Part shown: one piece after another, positions 47,373 through 54,382 of the stretch
Layout: each line of letters starts with the position of its first letter
Numbering within the stretch: the stretch's first letter is position 1
NCBI RefSeq assembly: GCF_004346225.1
Contig: NZ_SMAJ01000005.1
Coordinates: 62,001 to 126,000 of the forward strand
Direction of reading: 5' to 3'
Length of the DNA: 64,000 nt
Source: Paralcaligenes ureilyticus
GTDB lineage: Bacteria; Pseudomonadota; Gammaproteobacteria; Burkholderiales; Burkholderiaceae_B
Program-made: the position numbers and the translations under genes
The notes under the pieces: model-generated
What the model was told of the DNA's origin: nothing
The model's database searches: none
Seen by the model: only the letters and a program-made list of their open reading frames with translations

Positions 47373-47708
47373 ATGCGATTGCTATTCCTGGTTCTGCTGT
47401 TGTTGGCGCTTATCATCCAATACCCGCTTTGGTGGGGTAAAGGCGGGTGGGGGCGTGTGCACGAATTGCAAAAACAGGTGGCTACCCAACACGATACCAA
47501 CGATGCTTTGCTCGCGCGCAATAACGCGCTGGCCGCCGAAGTGCAGGATCTGAAAACAGGAACGCAGGCTGTCGAAGAACGTGCTCGCGGCGAACTGGGC
47601 ATGGTGAAGGACGGCGAGATTTTTGTGCAGATACTGGCCCCTCACGAGAAAGGGCCGTCGGTCAGCACTCCCGCGCTGGCGTCGCCGGAGCAGAAGAAAG
47701 GCAACTGA
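47373..47708 (+). CDS. ftsB: Cell division protein FtsB
   Basis: A 111-residue bitopic membrane protein: one N-terminal helix (LLFLVLLLLALIIQYPLWWG) followed by a coiled coil (ELQKQVATQHDTNDALLARN, then NALAAEVQDLKTGTQAVEER) and the conserved ARGELGMVKDGEIFVQIL. FtsB joins FtsL and FtsQ in the divisome. Its stop is only 1 bp from the stop of the convergent sugar-dehydrogenase gene. Confidence 0.95.
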   Translation: MRLLFLVLLLLALIIQYPLWWGKGGWGRVHELQKQVATQHDTNDALLARNNALAAEVQDLKTGTQAVEERARGELGMVKDGEIFVQILAPHEKGPSVSTPALASPEQKKGN

Positions 47709-47709
47709 T

Positions 47710-48870
47710 TCACGGCCCGTAGCTCACGCGGTAAATCGCACCGGCCAGGTCGTCGCTGACAAGCAACGAACCATCGGGCATGTTCAGGACGTCGACCGGG
47801 CGGCCCCATACGACTTCCGCGCCATTGGCGCGGTGCTGCAACCAGCCTTCAATAAACGGTTCCTGGCGCACGACACGATTGTTATGATCGAGTACGACCC
47901 TGACCACTCGGTAGCCGATTTTCTTGCTTCGATTCCACGAGCCGTGCTCGGCAATGAACAGGTTGTTTCGATACTCGGGCGGAAACTGATGGCCGGTATA
48001 GAATCGCATGCCCAGGGCCGCTACATGCGGCCCTAGTTTGACTGCGGGAGGGACGAACTCCTTGCAAGTGTGTCCGGCTCCAAATTCCGGGTCGAGTGTG
48101 TCTCCCTGATGGCAGTATGGGTAGCCGAAATGCTGGCCGGACTTCGTGACGTGGTTCAGCTCGTCGCTGGGCAAGTTGTCGCCCATCATGTCCCGGCCGT
48201 TATCGGTGAACCAGAACGATTGATCGACAGGATTCCAGTCAAACCCCACCGAATTGCGCACGCCGCGCGCGACAAGTTCTGTTTGGCTGCCATCGGCCCT
48301 CATCCGCTGGATGTTGGCGTGGCGCGCATCCGGATTGCAGATATTGCAGGGCGCGCCGACCGGCACGTAAAGCCAGCCGTCGGGCCCGAAGGCAATGAAC
48401 TTCCAGCCGTGATGCGTTTCGGTGGGGAAGCGATCGGTCGCCACTATGGGTTTGGGCGGATGGTTCAACCGATCATCGATTCCGTCCAGGCGAAGAATCC
48501 GCGACACGGCCGATATATATAGCTGGCCATCCCGATAAGCAACGCCCACCGGGAGCTCGAGCCCCGAGGCGATGATGTGTACAGCTTTCGCCCTGTTTTG
48601 TTCGAGCTCTACTGCATAGACATTTCCGGCGCTCATGCTGCCGACATAGAGCACGCCCCGTCCGTTCGCATAGCGGCCAAGAGCCATCTGGCGCGCGTTG
48701 GGCACGGCGTGGGTGAGCAGTTCAATGTGGAAGCCCGGCGGAACCTGTAGCAGGTCGAGCGGCAGCGGGGTCGGCATGGCCCTATTGCCCAGCAGCCCGA
48801 GCAGGATGAATCCCGCGCAGAGCAACGCGCGCTTAAGTCGTGATATGTGGGTGATGGATGATGGGTGCAT
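47710..48870 (-). CDS. PQQ-type sugar/sorbosone dehydrogenase-like protein
   Basis: A 386-residue exported protein: an N-terminal hydrophobic signal (LLCAGFILLGLLG) then a six-bladed beta-propeller resembling soluble glucose or L-sorbosone dehydrogenases that use PQQ. Visible parts: LPVGVAYRDGQLYISAVSRI, HHGWKFIAFGPDGWLYVPVG, ARGVRNSVGFDWNP, LFIAEHGSWNRS, and a C-terminal SLLVSDDLAGAIYRVSYG. Substrate and PQQ binding are inferred. It is monocistronic, convergent with ftsB. Confidence 0.82.
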   Translation of the reverse strand: MHPSSITHISRLKRALLCAGFILLGLLGNRAMPTPLPLDLLQVPPGFHIELLTHAVPNARQMALGRYANGRGVLYVGSMSAGNVYAVELEQNRAKAVHIIASGLELPVGVAYRDGQLYISAVSRILRLDGIDDRLNHPPKPIVATDRFPTETHHGWKFIAFGPDGWLYVPVGAPCNICNPDARHANIQRMRADGSQTELVARGVRNSVGFDWNPVDQSFWFTDNGRDMMGDNLPSDELNHVTKSGQHFGYPYCHQGDTLDPEFGAGHTCKEFVPPAVKLGPHVAALGMRFYTGHQFPPEYRNNLFIAEHGSWNRSKKIGYRVVRVVLDHNNRVVRQEPFIEGWLQHRANGAEVVWGRPVDVLNMPDGSLLVSDDLAGAIYRVSYGP

Positions 48871-49007
48871 GGCAGCGTTCCATCCTTGACCGGCACGGCC
48901 GGCCTATTCTGTGTCTCTACCGGTGCAATCTTTGTAGATACTGCCTTGATTGTCAAGAGTTTGGTAACGACAGGATTTGGTAGCTACTGGATTTGGTAAT
49001 CACTGAT

Positions 49008-49078
49008 TGGCACCCACAAGGGGTGCCGCTACATTAGAGACGGGGTCGTTTTTGTAGCGGCACCCCTTGTGGGTGCCA
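49008..49078. repeat. Inverted REP-like pair
   Basis: Minus unit 49008-49033 and plus unit 49053-49078, both GGCACCC stems, with a 19-nt spacer (TTAGAGACGG...CGTTTT) of the conserved type. It lies in the 48871-49131 gap downstream of the TadE-like gene. Just before it, GGATTTGGTAG and GGATTTGGTAA form a minor direct repeat (48973-49000). Confidence 0.9.
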
Positions 49079-49131
49079 TCTAGGCCATTGTGTACATCCG
49101 TTGACGCAATATCCCTGCATTCTGTGATGAC

Positions 49132-50208
49132 TTAACCATCCACGCAGCATAGGGTCACTCCGCAGGCAGGGTCATCGGGGGTGACAGCCAAGTCGTCGAT
49201 ACCCGGATCAGGTGATGCGCCTCCCGTTTCGCCTCCGGGCAATGGGTTCCCCACACTGTCAGCAGGATTGCCCGTTTCAGGCAGCGATGTACCGGGTAGC
49301 GACGCCGGGTCCGCAGGTAATGAGCCGGCGCTAAACGGTTTCATATCCAGACACCATAGGCCATGGCAGGGCGATGGTGGTGCCGAGGTGCCCTGAATGG
49401 ACTCGTAGGCTTGTTGCCTGATGATCTTTTGGTTACCCAAGGCAGGCCAGTCGACCGGATGCGATTGCATCGTAAGTTCAAGCTCTTGGCTAATGGGCAG
49501 ATAGCCGCCGCGAGCCATGGCCTGATCGGCGTACGATCCGGTCTGTTTGCTTAGTTGCCTCATTAGCGCCTTCATGCCGGGGAGCACCGGCTCATGCAGA
49601 TACGTCACGCGCAGGGCCAGGACATTGGCCTGGTAGATGGACAGGCCGGAGCGCGGGCCCAATCCCTGGATGCGGCCCTGGGCACGATAGCGCTGATCCT
49701 GTTCGGCCTGGTAATTATTGTTGATGGCCGTCAGCCCGGTTTCACGGCTTAGGCCTAAGCGTGCATCGGCGAAGTCGTGGAAGGCGGCGGGCGTGGGATT
49801 AAGAATTTCCATTTGCCACGCAGGCCCGCCGGTCAACTGAGCGCGGCGGGCCAGTGCGCGTTGCAGGCGGTCGGCTGACGAATGGCCCGGCGAGGCGTAG
49901 AGCGGTTGCAGGGCGTGCTCGAAGGCCGTTTCCATAACCTGCGGTTTGGCGTGTTGCGTGATGCCGGCGCGGGCGGCTTGCAGCAGTGCGATGCTGACCG
50001 CTTGCTTGACGTAAAACCATTGAGCGATTTCTACGGACCCCAGCCCGATCAGCAAAATAGGGACGGCCACGATGGAAAATTCGATCAGGCTCGTGCCGCG
50101 TTGGCGGGTCTTGCGTTTTTGCACGAGGCGGCCTGCCATGGTCGTTGCCACGGGAAGCGGGCGGCGAAGGTGGCCCCCGGGATGAAGAAGATGATCGATG
50201 AGCCGCAT
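49132..50208 (-). CDS. Solitary TadE-like pseudopilin-type protein, extended
   Basis: A 358-residue protein (ATG 50208; ATG 50139, MAGRLVQKRK, is an alternative). The basic N-terminus and GTSLIEFSIVAVPILLIGLG form the TadE signature: prepilin-like Glu in a single membrane helix. TadE proteins are normally 150-200 residues. Here a long outer part continues and ends in a Pro/Gly/Ser-rich tail and ACGVTLCCVDG. No other tad or flp genes are in the window. It may be a minor pilin, or an envelope protein recruited from this fold. Confidence 0.75.
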   Translation of the reverse strand: MRLIDHLLHPGGHLRRPLPVATTMAGRLVQKRKTRQRGTSLIEFSIVAVPILLIGLGSVEIAQWFYVKQAVSIALLQAARAGITQHAKPQVMETAFEHALQPLYASPGHSSADRLQRALARRAQLTGGPAWQMEILNPTPAAFHDFADARLGLSRETGLTAINNNYQAEQDQRYRAQGRIQGLGPRSGLSIYQANVLALRVTYLHEPVLPGMKALMRQLSKQTGSYADQAMARGGYLPISQELELTMQSHPVDWPALGNQKIIRQQAYESIQGTSAPPSPCHGLWCLDMKPFSAGSLPADPASLPGTSLPETGNPADSVGNPLPGGETGGASPDPGIDDLAVTPDDPACGVTLCCVDG

Positions 50209-50333
50209 AGCCGCATTGTGTGCCGCTGAAGCGTGGCCGTCGATTGTGGATTATGCGTGGGCGCCAAAATCCTTAATCGCCGACGATGCGGGAAGAGGAA
50301 GAAGGTTCTAGCCGGATTGGTGTGGGATATTGA

Positions 50334-50359
50334 CGGCAGCCACGAGGGCTGCCACTACA
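50334..50359 (-). repeat. REP-like unit abutting the hslO stop codon
   Basis: Minus unit of the TGTAGTG/GGCAGCC subtype with loop CTCGT. It ends at the base next to the hslO stop codon (50360-50362). The adjacent hslO end (TTAATGTACGG) resembles the start of the 19-nt pair spacer. Confidence 0.88.
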
Positions 50360-51289
50360 TTAATGTACGGATTTGGCATCGTCCGGCGAGACGTTGGCCG
50401 CTTCGATAAACAAGCCGGCGCAGTCGATGGCGTCGAACCGATAGGGCTTGCCGCAGAAATTGCAGGCGATATCGACATGCCCTTGTTCGCTGAGTATGCT
50501 TTCGATTTCGCTGCGGCCCAGCATGCGCAGCATGTCGGCCACGCGGGCGTGGGTGCAGGGGCAGTGCCAGCGCACGTTTTGCGGTTCGAAGGCAATAAGG
50601 GTTTCTTCCGAGAACAGACGGTGTATGAGCGTGTCGGTGTCCAGCGCCAGCAGCTCATGGGTTTTTAGCGTTCCCGCCAGATGCCTGGCGCGCTCCCAGG
50701 CGCTTTCATGTTCTTCGGCGCTTGCGCCGATGCTTATGCCGCCGTGATCGGGCAGGCGCTGCATGAGCAAGCCTGCGCACTGATCGGCGTTGGCGGCCAG
50801 CCACAGGCGGGTGTCCAGTTGCTCTGAGTGGCGCATATAAAGCTCAAGCACTTCCGCTACCGTCTGGCCTTCGAGCGGCACCACTCCTTGATAGGGGGGC
50901 TGTGCATGGGGTTGATCGCGGCCGGGGTCGAGCATCACGATAAAACGCCCCTGGCCGTGCGCGTTGAGCAGGCTTTGAAGGGTCGGGATGGATGGGATCG
51001 GAACGCCTTCGCGCAGGCTGGCGGTGGCGCGAATCGCCAGATCGGCGCTGCACTCGACCACGATCAACGCGACGGGTCCGTCGCCTTGCAGTTGCAGCAC
51101 CAGCGAGCCGTCGAATTTGATATTGCCCGCGAGCAGTACCGCCGCGGCGACGAGTTCGCCCAGCAATTGCTGTACGCATTCGGGATAGCTCTGATGAGCC
51201 ATGCCTGTTTGCCAGGCGTGATTGAGCTTCACCGCCTGAGCCCGGGCACTATGGTCTTCGAAAAGATATTTCTTCAATTGATCAGTCAT
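50360..51289 (-). CDS. hslO: Redox-regulated chaperone Hsp33
   Basis: Start at 51289 (MTDQLKKYLFEDHSARAQAV), excluding a REP-derived upstream extension; 309 residues. The four zinc-binding Cys are Cys243 and Cys245 (HCPCTHARV) and Cys276 and Cys279 (CNFCGKPYRF), the redox switch: oxidation to disulfides activates holdase function during oxidative stress. The N-terminal domain has GSLVLQLQGDGPV. It is flanked on both sides by REP units. Confidence 0.96.
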   Translation of the reverse strand: MTDQLKKYLFEDHSARAQAVKLNHAWQTGMAHQSYPECVQQLLGELVAAAVLLAGNIKFDGSLVLQLQGDGPVALIVVECSADLAIRATASLREGVPIPSIPTLQSLLNAHGQGRFIVMLDPGRDQPHAQPPYQGVVPLEGQTVAEVLELYMRHSEQLDTRLWLAANADQCAGLLMQRLPDHGGISIGASAEEHESAWERARHLAGTLKTHELLALDTDTLIHRLFSEETLIAFEPQNVRWHCPCTHARVADMLRMLGRSEIESILSEQGHVDIACNFCGKPYRFDAIDCAGLFIEAANVSPDDAKSVH

Positions 51290-51297
51290 GGATCGAT

Positions 51298-51435
51298 TGT
51301 AGTGGCAGCCCTTGTGGCTGCCAAACCGTTGATAGGCAATGCGGTATTTTTTGTTTCGCGAGAATGGCACCCACAAGGGGTGCCGCTACAAATACCTGAA
51401 CGTAAATCATGTAGCGCCACCCCTCGTGGGTGGCA
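51298..51435. repeat. Cluster of three REP-like units upstream of hslO
   Basis: Plus unit 51298-51323 (TGTAGTG subtype) and minus unit 51365-51390 (GGCACCC) face tail-to-tail with a 41-nt spacer. The minus unit and a plus unit 51410-51435 (GCCACCC, loop CTCGT) form a head-to-head pair with a 19-nt spacer. The cluster shows both spacer classes side by side and fills the hslO-gamma-CA gap. Confidence 0.9.
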
Positions 51436-51448
51436 AAACCTTTCGCGT

Positions 51449-51979
51449 TCAGGGCTGTTTCGGAAGGGAGATCAGCGCTTTGCGATATTGGCGCCCACGC
51501 TCGACATAATGATGGGCGTTGTCGTACAGGCCCTGGATTTCTTCGGCCGAGAGCTGGCGCACGATTTTGCCCACGCCCACCACCAGGGAGTTGTCGGGGA
51601 TGTGGCGGCCTTCGGGCACCAGGGCGCCTGCGCCGATCAGGCAGTTGCGGCCTATGACGGCGTTGTTCAGGACAACGGCCTGTATGCCGATCAGCGTTCC
51701 TTCGTGGACGGTGCAGCCATGCAGCATGGCTTGATGCCCGATTGAAACGTTATCGCCGATGGTCAGCGGGCAGCCGGCGTCGACGTGCAATACGCTGTTT
51801 TCCTGGACGTTGCTCTCGCGGCCTATCTTGATGGGGGCATTGTCGCCGCGTATGCTGACGTTGGACCAGATGCTGACCCCGGCTGCCAGCGTGACGTCGC
51901 CGATGATATCGGCGCTCTCGAAAATAAAGGTGTCGGGGTCTATATGGGGGGTTAACGATTCAAATTGATAAATAGCCAT
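51449..51979 (-). CDS. Gamma-class carbonic anhydrase family protein (YrdA/PaaY-like)
   Basis: A 176-residue left-handed beta-helix protein with hexapeptide repeats. It keeps SIWSNVSIRGDNAPIKIGRE, NVQENSVLHVD and SIGHQAMLHGCTV, which hold the metal-binding His set of gamma-CA homologues. PaaY-type members are thioesterases and YrdA-type members have weak or no CA activity, so activity is open. The ATG overlaps the stop of the truncated AMP-ligase gene (TGATGG). Confidence 0.9.
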   Translation of the reverse strand: MAIYQFESLTPHIDPDTFIFESADIIGDVTLAAGVSIWSNVSIRGDNAPIKIGRESNVQENSVLHVDAGCPLTIGDNVSIGHQAMLHGCTVHEGTLIGIQAVVLNNAVIGRNCLIGAGALVPEGRHIPDNSLVVGVGKIVRQLSAEEIQGLYDNAHHYVERGRQYRKALISLPKQP

Positions 51980-53322
51980 CAGGGATTTGTATTAGTAGTG
52001 GCGCCAGTGTTGGCATGCCAGAAATAGCCGTCTTTGTCGACCGTGGCCCGATCGCCGCTCAGGCACCAGTCGTCCACGAATTTCGCGCGCGTGGCCAGGT
52101 CGTTGCGCCAATAACCCAGAAACAGGACGGGATCGAGATGGCCATGCATATCATAGCGATTCAGGGCGATTTCGCCCGTCTGGCCTGCCGCGCAGCGTTT
52201 GCCTTGGGCGTCGAGCACGGCAACCCGGTGTCCCGGATAAGGGCGGCCCATGCTGCCGACCTTCACCGGCCACTTCTGCGCGCTATTGCCGATCAGGGAG
52301 TGCATTTCGGCTTGGCCGAACACTTCATTGGGAGTAACGCCCAGCGCATTGATGCACCAGTTTGTTGCGGCCTGATCCAGGGTTTCACCGGTGCTCGCGA
52401 CCGCTCGCAGCGCCAATTGATATTGGTCGCGCGGGTTGGTGACTTCGTTCATCATGGCTTTGATGGTCGCGGGCGGCAGCACGGCATTGGTGACCCGGTA
52501 GCGTTCCAGGAGTTCAAAGGCCCGTATCGCCGAGAATCGCCCCAGGGTAGCAACAATGGAGTGGCCGAAATACAGGGTAGGCAGCAGAGCGCCCATCAGG
52601 CCATCGGTCCGGGTCCATTCGACCGGGCTCCAGAATTGATCGGATTTTTGCGGAAACCAGTTTTGCGACGCAACAAAACCGGGCAGGTTGCCGATGAGCG
52701 CGCTATGCGACAGCAACGCTCCCTTCGGATTCTGACCCGCCTCGGATGTATAGAGCAAAAGGGCCGGGGCGCTGGATTGTGTGGGGCTGATTTTGAAACT
52801 GGCCGGCTGGCGGGCGAGCAACGTGCGCCAGGGGATAATATTATCGTGCTGGAAGCCCAACCCTATGATTTGCGTCAGTGCCGGACAGCGCATCTGCGCC
52901 TGGATCAAATCGGGGCCGCCTGCGCCGTCGACAATGGCAACGCGTGCCTCGGCGTCGCGCAGGCGCTTGCTTAGGCCATCGACGCCCAATTGGGCTGGCA
53001 TGGGCGTGGCGATTGCTCCCACACTGAAAATAGCCATATAGGCAGCCGCTGCTTCGGGACGTTGCGCCATTACGACAGCGACGCGGTCGCCGCGCGCTAC
53101 GCCCATACGGGTCAGGCCGTTGGCGAGCTGGCTGGCGTTTTCGGCTAGCCGGGCATAAGTCCAGACTTCGCGCTGGCCCGCTTCGTCTTCGAAATAAATG
53201 GCAATGCGCCGGCCTTCATGCGGGTTTTCGGCCCAACGGTGCACGCAGGCCTGTGCAATATTAAATTGAGAAGGGACGAACCAGTGATAAGACGGGTACA
53301 GCTCCGGGTATTGGTCGTTCAT
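51979..53322 (-). CDS. AMP-dependent ligase-like protein lacking the C-terminal domain
   Basis: A 447-residue acyl-CoA synthetase-like protein. The N-terminal domain is complete to GDRATVDKDGYFW (about 423-435), but the sequence then ends: the C-terminal lid of about 100 residues with the catalytic Lys is missing. The phosphate loop is also altered, LLLYTSEAGQNPKG (188-201) instead of YTSGTTGxPKG, and the usual YGxTE reads FGQAEMHS. Normal family length is about 540. It runs directly into the gamma-CA gene (TGATGG), leaving no room for the missing part. It could be a decaying gene or a catalytically altered protein. Confidence 0.85.
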   Translation of the reverse strand: MNDQYPELYPSYHWFVPSQFNIAQACVHRWAENPHEGRRIAIYFEDEAGQREVWTYARLAENASQLANGLTRMGVARGDRVAVVMAQRPEAAAAYMAIFSVGAIATPMPAQLGVDGLSKRLRDAEARVAIVDGAGGPDLIQAQMRCPALTQIIGLGFQHDNIIPWRTLLARQPASFKISPTQSSAPALLLYTSEAGQNPKGALLSHSALIGNLPGFVASQNWFPQKSDQFWSPVEWTRTDGLMGALLPTLYFGHSIVATLGRFSAIRAFELLERYRVTNAVLPPATIKAMMNEVTNPRDQYQLALRAVASTGETLDQAATNWCINALGVTPNEVFGQAEMHSLIGNSAQKWPVKVGSMGRPYPGHRVAVLDAQGKRCAAGQTGEIALNRYDMHGHLDPVLFLGYWRNDLATRAKFVDDWCLSGDRATVDKDGYFWHANTGATTNTNP

Positions 53323-53432
53323 TGTCTTCTATGATGCTTGGGCGCGCAGGAAGGTGAAATTTTTCCTAGAGCATGAACGACAAGCCCGTTCTGTGCAATC
53401 CCTCCGGTTCATAAAGCGCGAAGACCTAGGGT

Positions 53433-53996
53433 TTATACCGATGACTTTTCTTCCGTATTGCTCAGGCGTGTGCCCAACAGCCGATCATGAAGAAATTGCC
53501 GGTCGGAATCGAGCCAGGTCCAGAGAAATAGCGTAAAAGGGGCCGCTACGATCAATAGATCGGTGGAACTGTAACCGGTGGCCTGTGAGGCGGCCCGTAC
53601 CAGCATGGCGGCAATCAGCGGTATGGGCCAGATCAGGATATAGCGCAGGATAAGACGCGAGGTGGGTGGAGGCAGACCGTTGCGGTCAATGAGACGGATG
53701 TTCCAGGTTTTCATGGGCAAGGTTTGCCCTTGCTTGCGCCAGCACAGCACGAAATAGGCGCCGATGGCGATAAACAGGACGACCTGGCGCCCGTGACGGA
53801 ACATGAGTCCGCTGCGGCTTTGGGTCAGTGTATCGAACAGATAGCTGGTTAAAAAGATAACCCCGAATAGCAGCACCGCCTCGTACATCATGCACGCGAA
53901 ACGGCGCCAGCGGGTGGGGGTCTGAAGGGTAGGCTGTAGCGGTGGCGCACCGGCGGCGTCGGCTACCAGGGATTTACTTGGATTCATGTCCGCCAT
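53433..53996 (-). CDS. RDD family membrane protein
   Basis: A 187-residue protein with an RDD domain: RRFACMMYEAVLLFGVIFL near residue 31 (Arg, Asp-position replaced by Glu), then several helices, and WLDSDRQFLHDRLLGTRL at the C-terminus. RDD proteins are inner-membrane proteins of mostly unknown or transport function. ATG 53996 or 53987 (MNPSKS). It is followed, toward the ligase gene, by a 110-bp gap without a gene. Confidence 0.85.
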   Translation of the reverse strand: MADMNPSKSLVADAAGAPPLQPTLQTPTRWRRFACMMYEAVLLFGVIFLTSYLFDTLTQSRSGLMFRHGRQVVLFIAIGAYFVLCWRKQGQTLPMKTWNIRLIDRNGLPPPTSRLILRYILIWPIPLIAAMLVRAASQATGYSSTDLLIVAAPFTLFLWTWLDSDRQFLHDRLLGTRLSNTEEKSSV

Positions 53997-54022
53997 TATC
54001 CCGTACTTTGACGGGCTTCACA

Positions 54023-54052
54023 GCATAAAAGCCGCAAAAGCGGCTTTTATGC
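54023..54052 (-). terminator. Strong bidirectional hairpin terminator
   Basis: A 13-bp perfect stem GCATAAAAGCCGC/GCGGCTTTTATGC with loop AAAA. It lies 44 bp past the stop of the 59-aa gene (minus strand); the T-tract is within the stem. It would end transcription before the RDD gene. Confidence 0.75.
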
Positions 54053-54096
54053 GTGGCATCCCCGCCTTGCTTGGCGCAGGCGAGGAGCTTGTGGGC

Positions 54097-54276
54097 TTAG
54101 TGGGCCGATTTGACCTGAGGGGCGCTCGAGGCCGAGCTGAACAAGCCGGCGACTTTCGCTGCCAGGTTTTTCAAGGCAACAAGAGGGCGGAAGCGGAATT
54201 GGTCTTCAATCGCTTGCAGCATCAATTCGCGTTCGAGTTCGTCGGTGAGGCGAATGGTTTGGTTCAGGTTTTTCAT
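54097..54276 (-). CDS. Small 59-residue protein of unknown function
   Basis: Start at 54276 (MKNLNQTIRLTDELERELML) with GTGGAG 7 nt upstream. The protein is mostly helical and charged in its first half (LTDELERELMLQAIEDQFRF), then RPLVALKNLAAKVAGLFSSA and an Ala/Ser tail. I do not recognise the family. It is bounded by a strong predicted promoter with two palindromic operators and a terminator, so it looks like a genuine regulated single gene. Confidence 0.7.
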   Translation of the reverse strand: MKNLNQTIRLTDELERELMLQAIEDQFRFRPLVALKNLAAKVAGLFSSASSAPQVKSAH

Positions 54277-54309
54277 GCGGTACTCCACTTAAATTGAACG
54301 TTTCGTTCA

Positions 54310-54349
54310 GGGTTAACCCTATTATAGGGGTTAACCCTAGATTAGGCAA
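54310..54349 (-). promoter_or_regulatory. Strong promoter with two palindromic operator sites
   Basis: Read on the minus strand: -35 TTGCCT (54344-54349), exactly 17 bp, -10 TATAAT (54321-54326). Two identical perfect palindromes GGGTTAACCC (54310-54319 and 54328-54337), 18 bp apart centre to centre, flank the -10. A further dyad GAACGAAACGTTC lies just downstream. It serves the 59-aa gene, 44 bp away. The symmetric sites suggest control by a dimeric regulator. Confidence 0.8.
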
Positions 54350-54382
54350 GTGGAATGTTGCGATGCCGCATGACTGTTGCTT

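Noticed and set aside
51449-53322. A frameshift hiding the missing C-terminal domain of the AMP-ligase
   Set aside because: The sequence after the stop is entirely the gamma-carbonic anhydrase gene; no lid-domain motif is visible in other frames.
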